This document shows, piece after piece, positions 40,407-51,469 of a DNA stretch of 64,000 bases (the stretch's first letter is position 1; each line of letters opens with the position of its first letter). The notes below the pieces were generated by a model. It saw nothing but the letters and a program-made list of their open reading frames with translations. It did not search any database and had not been told where the DNA came from. Location: positions 16,461,461 to 16,525,460 of the forward strand of contig NC_135561.1 of NCBI RefSeq assembly GCF_964340395.1. Direction: 5' to 3'. The DNA is from Glandiceps talaboti (lineage: Eukaryota > Hemichordata > Enteropneusta > Spengelidae). The translations under genes were made by a program, and so were the position numbers.

Positions 40407-42538
40407 TTAATTCAGTGACTGCTAAACAGTGTCAAATGACATCTGTCAATTCATTCACTGATAAACAATGCCAAATTACACCATCACTAATTCATTGACT
40501 TATAAACAATGCCAAATGACATCATCACTAATTCATAAACAATGCCAAATGACATCATCACTAATTCATAAACAATGCCAAATGACATCGTTACTAATTC
40601 ATTGACTGATAAACAATGCCAAATGACATCATCACTAATTCATTGACTGATAAACAATGCCAAATGACATCATCACTAATTCATTGACTGATAAACAATG
40701 CCAAATGACATCATCACTAATTCATTGACTGATAAACAATGCCAAATGACATCATTACTAATTCATTGACTGATAAACAATGCCAAATGACATCATTACT
40801 AATTCATTGACTGATAAACAATGCCAAATGACATCATCACTAATTCATTGACTGATAAACAATGCCAAATGACATCATCACTAATTCATTGACTGATAAA
40901 CAGTGTCAAATGACATCATTACTAATTCATTGACTGATAAACAATGCCAAATGACATCATCACTAATTCATTGACTGATAAACAGAGCCAAATGACATCA
41001 TCACTAATTCATTGACTGATAAACAATGCCAAATGACATCATTACTAATTCATTGACTGATAAACAGTGTCAAATGACATCATTACTAATTCATTGACTG
41101 ATAAACAATGCCAAATGACATCATCACTAATTCATTGACTGATAAACAGTGTCAAATGACATCATTACTAATTCATTGACTGATAAACAATGCCAAATGA
41201 CATCATCACTAATTCATTGACTGATAAACAATGCCAAATGACATCATCACTAATTCATTGACTGATAAACAATGCCAAATGACATCATCACTAATTCATT
41301 GACTGATAAACAGAGCCAAATGACATCATCACTAATTCATTGACTGATAAACAATGCCAAATGACATCATCACTAATTCATAAACAATGCCAAATGACAT
41401 CATCACTAATTCATTGACTGATAAACAATGTCAAATGACATCATCACTAATTCATTGACTGATAAACAATGCCAAATGACATCATTACTAATTCATTGAC
41501 TGATAAACAATGCCAAATGACATCATCACTAATTCATTGACTGATAAACAATGCCAAATGACATCATCACTAATTCATTGACTGATAAACAATGCCAAAT
41601 GACATCATCACTAATTCATTGACTGATAAACAGAGCCAAATGACATCATCACTAATTCATTGACTGATAAACAATGCCAAATGACATCATCACTAATTCA
41701 TTGACTGATAAACAATGCCAAATGACATCATCACTAATTCATTGACTGATAAACAATGCCAAATGACATCATCACTAATTCATTGACTGATAAACAATGC
41801 CAAATGACATCATCACTAATTCATTGACTGATAAACAATGCCAAATGACATCATCACTAATTCATTGACTGATAAACAATGCCAAATGACATCATCACTA
41901 ATTCATTGACTGATAAACAATGCCAAATGACATCATCACTAATTCATTGACTGATAAACAATGCCAAATGACATCATCACTAATTCATTGACTGATAAAC
42001 AATGCCAAATGACATCATCACTAATTCATTGACTGATAAACAATGCCAAATGACATCATCACTAATTCATTGACTGATAAACAATGCCAAATGACATCAT
42101 CACTAATTCATTGACTGATAAACAATGCCAAATGACATCATCACTAATTCATTGACTGATAAACAGTACCAAATGACATCATTACTAATTCATTGACTGA
42201 CAAACAGTACCAAATGACATCATTACTAATTCATTGACTGACAAACAGTACCAAATGACATCATTACTAATTCATTGACTGACAAACAGTACCAAATGAC
42301 ATCATCACTAATTCATTGACTGACAAACAGTACCAAATGGCATCATCACTATTTCATTGACTGACAAAAAGTACCAAATGACATCATCATTAATTCATTC
42401 ACTGATAAACAATGCCAAATGACATCATTACTAATTCATTGACTGATAAACAGTGTCAAATGACATCATTACTAATTCATGACTAACAAACAGTGCCAAA
42501 TGACATCACTAATTTATTGATTGATAAAACAGTGTCAA
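40407..42538. repeat. 41-bp minisatellite, about 52 units, in the PKI intron
   Basis: Units of 41 bp can be read as TGACATCATCACTAATTCAT followed by TGACTGATAAACAATGCCAAA (shown in two pieces). A few units are 33 bp long, having lost 8 bp between short AT repeats (around 40530-40570 and 41380). Variants at one position set (CAATGCC, CAGTGTC, CAGAGCC, CAGTACC) are not random: a block of near-identical CAATGCC units fills about 41690-42150, and CAGTACC units cluster at 42160-42370. The flanking units at both ends are the most degenerate. This is the pattern left by repeated unequal exchange or slippage from the middle outward. Confidence 0.98.
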
Positions 42539-42822
42539 TATCAATTTGCCATCTCTTACTTCATTTATGTATAACTGTCACACAATCAGTATCAATGTGA
42601 CTGATTGATCATATTTTTGTCATGAAAATTTATCTTTTTGAGTGAATAAGAAGTTGATTCTAGTCAAGTGTCTACGCTCAAATTATCAGAGGAAAGCTTT
42701 CCAATATGTGCAGCCTTGTCTCATGAGATTTCACAGTCTTGTTTTAAAGGAAGTCGACAATCTTTTATTTTCTAGTAGAGTTAACATGGTATTCTGCAGC
42801 CATACTGGATTCTAAAGTGCCT

Positions 42823-43996
42823 CTAAATGGCTTATTATTGATATCATGTTGAACTCTCTGTACAAAACTTGCATGCTAAACCTTGAATTTTCCTTTCTGA
42901 GAATGGGCTTCAGATTTCTTGAATAAAATAACAGCAAAAATGTTAAGATTGTTATTTCCGACACACACACACACACTAAATGTACATTAACATCACTTTT
43001 GCAATAAAATACGACAGAGGAATGTATTAACACATTTATATAATCTACCACAGTAATGCAGTGAAAGCAATTATGCCTTCTGAGATGTGCACTTTTCGTC
43101 ATTCAGGTCCCAAAAATACTCTTTAAGGGAGTTTATGTGCATGCAGTCTGTAAATGTATCATCTTTGGTAATTCAGTTTATTGTTTCATGGTAGTGGATT
43201 ATATAAAGTAATATGTTAATCTGTTAGTCTCCTGCAACATTGAGAATTATATTTATATGTCTAGCAAATTGTTAAAAGGCTCATTTTCAATGTCTCAACA
43301 CTTCTCAACGTGTATCAAGCCAACATTTCACAGTCCCCACAACACAACTATTTTCAAAAATGCATGAGTGCCAGATTTCTTTCATTTATGTTTATAATAC
43401 CAAATCTGTATTAATACTTTCTAAAACATTACAGGCACTCTATGAGCTCTGTAAGCATGTTATATAGTCAAAATCTTTGCTTAATGAGCGTCATCTTAAT
43501 GCGACTTTTAATTTATATGCAGATTAGCCTATAGATCTCACATCATTACAAAATAATGTGACTCATTCATAATATCATTATTATGCCATATTTATAATTA
43601 CCAATTATTTGAAAGAAAAACAACAACTGCAGTCCTGCGCTGTTGATAGCAAATAACACCTTCTATCTAAGGGTGAACAAGACTGACATTCGCTGTTAAA
43701 AAGTTCTCAGCTTTTCAATCATATTGTTTGTATTGTTTAAAATGTTATAATTTGTATAACTTGTAAAGCTTATGAAAAATAACTTTTTGCAATTTTGTGC
43801 CACATGTTCTTTTGCTCTTTTGCATACCTTTTCATAGCATTGTTGGCATTATTGCCTCAGAAGTACATATCTGAACATTTTTGCTGTTGTTTACCCAAGC
43901 TCATTCTCGGTTGAAATCAAGAATAAAAAAGACAAGGTTTAGCATGCCAGTTTTTTTACATAGAGGTCAACATGATATCGACAATAAGCCATTTAG
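42823..43996. mobile_element. 1.17-kb foldback element in the PKI intron
   Basis: Arms of about 129 bp are inverted copies: 42823-42951 (starting CTAAATGGCTTATTATTGAT) and 43868-43996 (ending in its complement). They are about 80 percent identical by eye and flank about 900 bp of AT-rich non-coding DNA. It begins about 280 bp after the 41-bp minisatellite. No transposase ORF. Confidence 0.85.
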
Positions 43997-44089
43997 AAAA
44001 ACACAAAATTACTTTGAACACCAAAAATATTGTAAAAGAGTCTGCTCATTTCTTCCTAAAAAAAAATATGATATCAGATTTTTTAGCAG

Positions 44090-44814
44090 TCAACATGTTC
44101 CTTAATCTCCTGGTACTTTGGGCGTGAATTGAACCTTGGGAAAAAGGTAACTGGTGCCACATAAGCAAAGTTTCTACTGGAACATCAATCAGCTCAAAGT
44201 TGTCATCATTTTAGTCATATGAGTAACCAAATTACTTTGTGTTGGGACCGGTTCTGATTAGCCACACTTATTTTGCAAATACATTTTTATATATCTTCAA
44301 AGATTCAACTCTGCAATGTACATATACTTACATACCTAATACGAATAGTCAGTATGTTTTGCATTCAGTGAATACATGCTATTTCAGAATATTTGACTTG
44401 GGTGATCGGAAATGAAACTAAATATTTTGAGTTTCCCTGTTGGCCATGAGACCACGTACACACTGCAAAAGACACAAAGCTTCAAACATTGGCATTATTA
44501 CATGTACCTGTACATTGCCATCCATAGTGTACGGTTATCACACTCGCCATTGATTACTTTTTTGTTCAAGTATGCAAGTGTAACACAAAATTCACAAAAA
44601 GATCTGTAATTTTACCATTTTCTCCAGGAGTAGAAAAACACAAAATTTCTTTCATGTGTACCAATAATGCTGTGAATTAAGAGTGTGCTTAATTAGAAGT
44701 CAGTCATAAAAATAAACTATATAAGATGTTCATGTGGCACCAGTTATTGTAACCTTTTTTCACAGAGTTCAGTTTGTATCCAGCCAGGGCCCAGGAGATT
44801 AAGGAAATGTCAAC
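44090..44814. mobile_element. 0.7-kb inverted-repeat element in the PKI intron
   Basis: Arms of about 75-80 bp: the left contains TCCTTAATCTCCTGG and AACTGGTGCCACAT, and the right has the reverse complements (ATGTGGCACCAGTT, CCAGGAGATTAAGGA) at 44732-44806. The interior is non-coding. It lies less than 100 bp from the preceding foldback element. Confidence 0.8.
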
Positions 44815-45039
44815 TATAAAAATTCTGATTATTATCTTTATTTTGGAAACATACACAGCTCAAAGATGCAAAAATATATTTTTTCTAAATTTTACATAAA
44901 TTAATTTGTGATCATAGTTCCGAACATCACACTTTAATTCCCCTTTTTAAAAGGTAGAAATCAATGCACCTTGGAGACCAAATCAAATTTGTTCAAACTT
45001 TTCCATGTTTTTAGAGAAATATTTTTTTTTTATTAATAG

Positions 45040-45400
45040 ACAGAGCCCAAAGGAGGCTATAGGAATGACCAACACCCGTCTGTGCATCCATGCATATGGC
45101 TGTCCATGTGCAGCAATATCTCAGAAAGTCACAGCTCAATTTCAACCAAACCTGGTACAAATGTCAAACACTATTACACATGCCCGTCACTTAATTTTAC
45201 AGCCTTAACCATAATATTGTGGAAAAATACACATTTTGCCTCTTGCCTCCAAAGGTTTCATGATACAGATGCCATTCATGATTCAAGTGTCTACTTCCAC
45301 ACTATCAATAGTGAGCTTTCTAATGAGATCTTCTGATTTGAACTTTACATCCATCTTCAAGGTCAACTACCCGAAAATTTCTTTTACAATTTGAATACAC
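45040..45400 (+). mobile_element. fragment of the same tandem-repeat family
   Basis: Shares with 46795-47770 CGTCTGTGCATC, CAGCAATATCTCAGAAAG, AACCTGGTACAAA and ATTCAAGTGTCTACTTCCA, one unit long. It lies in the 3' part of the PKI intron. Confidence 0.5.
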
Positions 45401-45738
45401 CATATTATCAGTAAAATTTTCTTTTTATATGTTGACCCCCACATTCACACCAATCAACCAATAAAATCAATCAAACAATCAATCAATCAATCAATCAAAC
45501 TTCATGTATCAATCTATCAATCAAATTTCACATATAAATCACCCAATCAATCGTCATTCATTCATTCAATCAATGAGTCTTCATATATCGATCAACCAAT
45601 CAATCAATCTATCAATAATTGTTCTATCAAACAATCAATTTTGATGCCCCTTTATCATTTCCAAATCTAAAAAATAAATATTGTCTAACATTCAAATCTG
45701 ACCAGGTTTTTTTTTTTTTTACTATTTTTATGTTGCAG

Positions 45739-45848
45739 ATGAATCAACGAAATCTGACTCGGCATGTGCGAGTCCAAACGATGAAAATTCCAATAAAACT
45801 GAAACTTCAGACTCTGATAAAAAAGACAGTTCATCTTCAGGATCATAG
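45739..45848 (+). CDS. PKIA-like: PKI, terminal coding exon 2
   Basis: Joined to the exon ending at 39811, codon 47 becomes GAT (Asp), and 35 more residues follow to TAG at 45846-45848, giving 82 residues in all; family members are about 70-78. The acceptor is a run of T followed by TATGTTGCAG. The tail is low-complexity, rich in Ser, Asp, Asn, Lys and Thr, and ends in a Ser-rich run (S-S-S-S-G-S). This agrees with the disordered, poorly conserved C-termini of known PKIs. No other motif is visible. The in-frame join, the family-typical length and a stop right after the acidic/serine tail support this exon. A small unseen exon between the two is possible but not needed. Confidence 0.88.
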
Positions 45849-46104
45849 CATAGACTGATTACAACATTTTTAAAATTCGAGGGAAGTTATAAATTTTTGG
45901 TTTTTTTGTCAAAATAAGAGTGGTGCCAGTGCAAGAAGCAATCTAAGCCATGGATTAGCAAAGAGAAGGAATTCAGAGATTATAAAAAATTGAGAGATCA
46001 TAACCACCACTGGCATGGTCATTAAATTATGTAATTGATAACAAGAGAGTTAGACCCATTGAAATCACACCCCTATGTCGCTGTCAAGTAGAATAATCTC
46101 TCCG

Positions 46105-46412
46105 TACAACAATTTGGATCAGACTATTGGAGAAGATGGGGTACCCGCATATGACAGTTTGGATCAGACCAAATCATTGGAGAAGAGGGCACCCTCATAC
46201 GATACTTTGGATCAGACCAAATCATTGTAGAAGAGGGCATCCTCACACGATACTGTGGATCAAACCAAATCGTTGCAGAAGATGGGGTAACCTCACACAA
46301 TGCTGGGGATCAAACCAAATCATTGGAGAATATGGGTAACCTCATATGATATTGGGGATCAAACCAAATCACTGGAGAAGATGAGGTAGCCTTATACAAT
46401 GTCGAAGATAGG
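46105..46412 (+). repeat. 48-bp minisatellite just downstream of the PKI stop codon
   Basis: About six units of roughly 48 bp with the shared core TTGGATCAGACCAAATCATT and GGAGAAGATGGGGTA. It begins about 260 bases after the stop, so it would be part of the 3' UTR if the AATAAA at 46767 is used. Units differ by 10-20 percent. Confidence 0.9.
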
Positions 46413-46766
46413 GTAGCTTAACAGTGTGACTTTTGGACTGATTGCAGTTGAGATAACAGCCTCAGTGTTGAAACATCAAGTGATCTGCTGTATTGAATGA
46501 CTTCCATGTACTTTTTGCTGAATTATAACAATTGTCTTGTACCACCCTGTATTACCATGGTGAGACCATACCATACCATACCATTCTTACTCACGTTAAT
46601 CTCTCTTGTGTATAAGTCTACAAATGATTTAAATTTGTCACATTAAATCATTTCATCACACATGTAAGGAATCACTCCATATCAACTTTTTACTAAACCC
46701 GTTTCCCGAATTACCCCACATTTTATATTCCAGACAGACACTGTTCATGTTGTTCTTAAATTTCAA

Positions 46767-46772
46767 AATAAA
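46767..46772 (+). terminator. PKIA-like: candidate poly(A) signal of the PKI gene
   Basis: The first AATAAA after the PKI stop codon, about 920 bases downstream; a weaker ATTAAA is at 46022. The intervening 3' UTR would contain the 48-bp minisatellite at 46105-46412. Placement rests on the hexamer alone, with no transcript evidence. Confidence 0.4.
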
Positions 46773-46794
46773 CCCAGTCCACCTTTTTTATTGG

Positions 46795-47770
46795 AAGAAG
46801 TCTACATGTATTACAATGTGTGTGCATCTGTCTGCCTGTGCGTCTGTCCGTAACACAGCATTTCTCTGTCATGTATTAGCTGATTTCATTAAAACCTGGC
46901 ACAAAGGTGAGATGTGAAAAGTTCGACTGAAAGGTGGCCACATTTGTAGTTAAAGTGGATATTTACTGTATAATACAAGATCTGTAATAAATTGAGACCA
47001 GATTCAAGTGTCTACCCCTATATTATCAGAGGCTAGTATAATTTTGTTACTGAATGACAGCCATATTTGGTGTGAGAATCAGCCATATTCGGTGTGAAAA
47101 TCAATGATTTGTGCAAGAGCTCTGGAACAATAAGACAGAGACCTCATTCAAGTGTCTACACCCATATTATAAAATGCTGCCAGTCTGCTGTTGTTATTAT
47201 ATTTGACCTCGACCTTGACCTTTATGGACAAGTACTGAGTGGTAGCCATTTTTGGTGTAAAAAAATATATTTTTACTGCATCAAATTCACAAACTGCTAC
47301 TCACATTCAGATGTCTATTCCTACATGTATGGTATCAGCAGCAAGATTTCTTGTAATACCATGACCATTTGTCATGACCTTGACCTCCAGTTTCAATTAC
47401 CAAGCTCAAGCCATTTCTTGCATACTATATGCTATTTGCACACTTTGTGGTATTTAAGTGTGATCGATATCTTTCAAATCTTGTTCGAAGGTGATACTGA
47501 ACATTCCTGGCATAAATACACGTTGCTGCTCTTACTTATCATTTCTTACTAAATGGTGGCCATATTGGTTTGGAAATCCACCATTTGTTGTACAGTAGTT
47601 CACGAACAAAATGACACACACGCACTTTAGTAAACAACCTTTCTGTTAGTATCTTTAAAATTGACCCTGATCTTTACCATCTTAGTCAAAATTTAACAAC
47701 AACAAACAAATCAATTTCAGCTGTTAGTCACTTAGAAGTGAAGTTCACCTAAAAGTAATTAAAAGTATTT
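46795..47770 (+). mobile_element. second tandem-repeat element family, downstream of PKI
   Basis: Opens with GTCTGCCTGTGCGTCTGTCC and AAAACCTGGCACAAA. Units then repeat at about 150-160 bp, marked by ATTCAAGTGTCTACCCCTAT (46996), ATTCAAGTGTCTACACCCAT (47145) and a degenerate third near 47305. Each has TGACCTTGACCT-type motifs. Related pieces occur at 45040-45400, 42655-42720 and 37060-37140. The 152-codon ORF across this block is repeat-derived. Confidence 0.55.
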
Positions 47771-48679
47771 GAGGGGCTATGTGTTCTATGAAGACTTGTT
47801 GTTCTCACTTCCTAAGTTATATTAGTCAGCTCTAAGATATGAGTACAAAACATGTTTCAATACAGAAAGATCTTGTTAATGTTGAATCAGATGTTTTCCA
47901 TCGTTTTTATTAAAAGTTGGGTTTTGTTTGTATTGAACTAAAAAAAAACATTTTTATCTATGTGTTTATGAGTCAATTTTTTCTGACACGATTATCGATG
48001 ATTGTAATTCATAAAATAAATCCCATCAAAATGATTTCTCTTTTCTGTAACAAAACATAGAAATCTACCATATAAATACAATACAAGCTCAAAATTGCTA
48101 AATTTTATCATCATGCGACAATAATTTTGTCAACGTTGCTACATTTTCTTTTGTGTGAGCTGCCTGTAGGTGATCCAAACCCTTAAAAGGATTAAAATGT
48201 AACAATTACATACATTTTGTTAATCCAGATGATAAAATGTAGCAATGATAAGTAAGATTTTTGTCACATGAAATGATATTCTATAATTACATTTTAACTG
48301 GTTTTTATTGTATAAATTGTTGTTTTTTTAAATAATATTTCAATAAATACAACACTGCAAGCAGAGTGAGATAGTGAGATATATCATCTTGTTATGATCT
48401 TGAGAAATAAAAACAGTGTAATTTATTCGTGACGATCGTAGAAAATAAAACACCACACAGGGTGACACTAAAATCAACATTTGCTATAAACTTTTGAGAT
48501 AATAAAGAATCTCTGCAGGTTGATGTCACTTGGGCTGTTCTCCCTAGATGTACCTCCATGAGAGAAAAGGCTGCCAAAAGTGGGACTAGCTGACTAAAAT
48601 CTCTTATGTCTGGCCTCCAGGAACTGTATTTTGTGCTGTGGCACTTGCCTGCATAATCTAATTGAAGTTGAAGAATATT

Positions 48680-48888
48680 CTAAATCTGGAAATTTTCGCT
48701 ACAGACTTATTTTCACTTATTTCACTGGACTAACAAAACACGCAAAAATAAACAGTGACTAAAATGCCTTCTTGTACATGAACACAATGTGCCAGTATAG
48801 TAATTAATAAGAAATTAGTCTTTGGAAACTAGCTGTTGACTGCAAAATTGCTAAATTTTCTCTTAGCGAAAGTATCCAGGTTTGTAGT
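48680..48888. mobile_element. 210-bp MITE, copy 1 of an AACCTGGAAATTTTCGCTA family
   Basis: Left end AATCTGGAAATTTTCGCTA, right end TTAGCGAAAGTATCCAGGTTT, imperfect inverted repeats. Internal GTGACTAAAATGCCTTC is shared with the copy at 49515-49919. Confidence 0.7.
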
Positions 48889-49514
48889 ATCTTGAGCTCA
48901 CTGTTGATAGCCTTTGCGAGGAATGACGGAATGTTTCTTCAAGCGTCCTACTTCTACCCATGTGGAATTTATGAATATTTGTGATTTAACATCTGGTGGC
49001 ATCTTTTCGCTTTGTAAATTAGGCTTTGTACAACTCCTTTATATGATGGACACGATGTTACAAGTTGGTCACATTGAAACACTTGCAGTATTACTTGACA
49101 GGCTTAGCGCCTTCTTGTGGCAGAGATGGGACACCTGAAAAGGGAGAAGTTTTTTTCAAGGATTTTTTCTTTCCATTTTTTTTTGCCAATAATTCACTTC
49201 ATTTTATCTTATGTAACAATCTTTACTTTGACAAGTTTTTATTTTACATGTGGAATATGCTATTTTATGAAGCAGTGTGGGAGTTTTTCTCAGACCACAT
49301 CTTTTTACAAGTTAGTAGAAGTCTTAAAAAGCAATGTGTGTTTTCCTTGTGGTCTGGCATTGTCTTTACAATTAATAAAACAATTTAAATATTACATACC
49401 CTACATGATAACTGTTAAAATTATTAATAACACTAAAAGAGGCACAAGGTGAGTTGGTTTTTTTAAATGAAGGGTGGGGGGGGGGGGGGGGGGGGTTGTA
49501 AGGTACCTGTAGTA

Positions 49515-49919
49515 CTGTGAACCTGGAAATTTTCACTAAAGACTTATTTTCACTCATTTTGGTGGAAACCAAAGACCTACAAACAAGTAGTGACTAAAAA
49601 TGCCTTCCTATACATTAATACAATGTACCAGTCTGGCTGAGCTGAGTGATTTAGTTATTTCATATATCTGGAACTATAATGTCACAATGTGTGAATTTTA
49701 TATCTTAATGTGTTTTAGAATCTGTAAGTGGACTTTTGCGTGATTGTCGATTTGATGTATGAGGGCCTCAATGGAAAGAAGCCAACTCCGGAACGCTCTG
49801 CGTTGTTTGTAACGCTTATTGAGTTTTACCTTGAATAAAGATATTTTATAATAATAATAATAATAATAAGACTGTAAAATCACAAAATTTTCTAGTAACG
49901 AAAATATCTACGTTTACAG
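49515..49919. mobile_element. MITE copy 2 of the same family, interrupted by a retroelement tail
   Basis: Left end CTGTGAACCTGGAAATTTTC, right end AACGAAAATATCTACGTTTACAG (split: AACGAAAATATC / TACGTTTACAG). It shares the interior of 48680-48888 but is about 195 bp longer. The extra DNA (about 49640-49869) ends in an AATAAA-containing segment and a (TAA)n tail. Confidence 0.7.
49640..49869 (+). mobile_element. 3' end of a non-LTR retroelement inserted in a MITE
   Basis: More GC-rich than its host, it runs through GAACGCTCTGCGTTGTTTGTAA, TATTGAGTTTTACC and TTGAATAAAGAT to a TATAATAATAATAATAATAA tail. A microsatellite-type tail after a fixed 3' end is characteristic of LINE or LINE-dependent SINE insertions. 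The sequence lies inside a MITE otherwise matching 48680-48888. Confidence 0.55.
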
Positions 49920-49977
49920 TGCTTCAATTGCTGAAACATACTGAACTATTCCATGCTTTGCAGATCACACACTTGGT

Positions 49978-50335
49978 AAGGCCAAATAAAAAAATTTATT
50001 TGGTTCCAGTTACCCGACCCCACCTAGTTTTTCACGCCGACCCTAAACTTTGTTTTATGTATTCGAGAAAAATAATAAAATCTTGAAAATTGTGTGAAGT
50101 CTCGCAAGAAATAGTGGGTGTGGAAACTGACATCAATATAAAAAAAAAAACACTCTAAAACTATTCTTCCAATCTGTAATAGCTGTACATCTGATAGGAA
50201 GAAATAAACAACACAGAGACCATTTGGAGGAAAAAATGAAAAACCTGAATTATACACTCACACATGAAAAAAAAAATATAATAGAATAAAAAAGCTACTT
50301 ACCCCACCTATTTTAAAATTGAATGTAATCAGAAC
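49978..50335 (-). mobile_element. dispersed repeat family A, copy 2 (-)
   Basis: Reverse-strand copy of 17088-17430, sharing ACCCGACCCCACCTAGTTTT, TCTTCCAATCTGTAATAGCT and ACACTCACACATGAAAAA; close to full length. Confidence 0.82.
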
Positions 50336-51387
50336 CATACAATTTTTTTTTACGTCTAGTCAATCACATGTACTACATAAACCATTTGGTGGCAACATTT
50401 GGTATACATGTATGAAAATGTCGTCTGAATCTCTTGGATGTCATCAACTGTGAAAACATTTGACAAATAATGATTTTTAATGCCGATACTATTACACAAG
50501 GCACTTTATTTGAGCGTTTTTGTCAGTTTTTTTCACCTGGCACGCTCAGAAGTAAATAAATTCAGCTTGTGCCACTTTAGTGAACCAACACTCTGAAAGT
50601 AAAATTTCATTTATGCTTAGTCTCCTCAAGGTGTGAGTCCATCAAAGGAAGTGATGAGAATGGGTGCCATTTCTGTGTCCATCCATCTGCAGTTTTTTGT
50701 GTGTGTGCTATGCTTGGGTAGATTTCTATCACAAATGACAGACTTCAGTAGTCCTGGTAAAATGTCTGTCTTACGTGTGTAGGTATGTATATGACTTGAC
50801 ATCAGTGGACAAACTTGGTGTCTAGTTATGAATTTCTTGAAAGCAAAGCCAGACGCTGTAGACTGTGTTTTCGCATTCTATACGATGTTTCACATCTTTA
50901 CTGAATTTTTAGGTAAATCCACAAATAGTATTTTTCAAATGAGCAATACTAGAAAATACATTTGCACTTTGTAATTATGTAGCCATGCGAACTGTAGTCT
51001 GTTTTATTGCCATTCTATATAGCGCCATCTAGTGTTAGGTCCACCGTGGTCTCTTGTTTACATGTATCTGCATTTCTTTTTTTTTCAACACGTGTCAAAC
51101 CTCCTCTAACAAAGGCTTGGCTTACACATTTGAAATAAAAAATTTGTATTAAAGTGCTTACTATAGTACCACCCTATCGTCTTCAATTCACAAGTACTTT
51201 CAACCTCGAGTCTAAGATTGATTTGATTTTGTCAAACACTGTATACTAATTACCAATTCAGAATTTATGGGGGTTTTTAACGTTCGCTGTGTGCAGCAAC
51301 TCATCAATTGGTTCCCCTGTCTTTATTCAGCTGTATGACTTCTCGTGCACATGCATGAGTGAGTGTGCGTGCTTACTTATACGTGTG

Positions 51388-51469
51388 AGTATGTATGTAT
51401 GTATGTATGTATGTATGTATGTATGTATGTATGTATGTGTGTGTGTGTGTGTGTGGGGGGGGGGGGGGT
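51388..51469. repeat. (ATGT)n-(GT)n-(G)n compound microsatellite
   Basis: About 12 ATGT units, then about 9 GT, then a run of about 13 G. ORFs on both strands are artefacts. Confidence 0.98.

Larger units (their letters stand above)
39812..45738 (+). other. PKI intron between the two coding exons
   Basis: A 5.9-kb phase-1 intron running GTAGGT...TTGCAG. In order it holds AT-rich unique sequence, a 41-bp minisatellite of about 52 copies, a 1.2-kb foldback element, a 0.7-kb foldback element, a tandem-repeat-element fragment (about 45040-45400), and an imperfect CAAT/ATCA-type simple repeat (45470-45640). No additional coding exon was recognised in it. Confidence 0.8.

Noticed and set aside
40407-42538. 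CRISPR-like appearance of regularly spaced 41-bp repeats
   Set aside because: Units are head-to-tail with no unique spacers, in a eukaryotic intron; this is a minisatellite.
47094-47552. 152-codon ORF downstream of PKI
   Set aside because: It runs through tandem units of a repeat family whose other copies do not keep the frame open.
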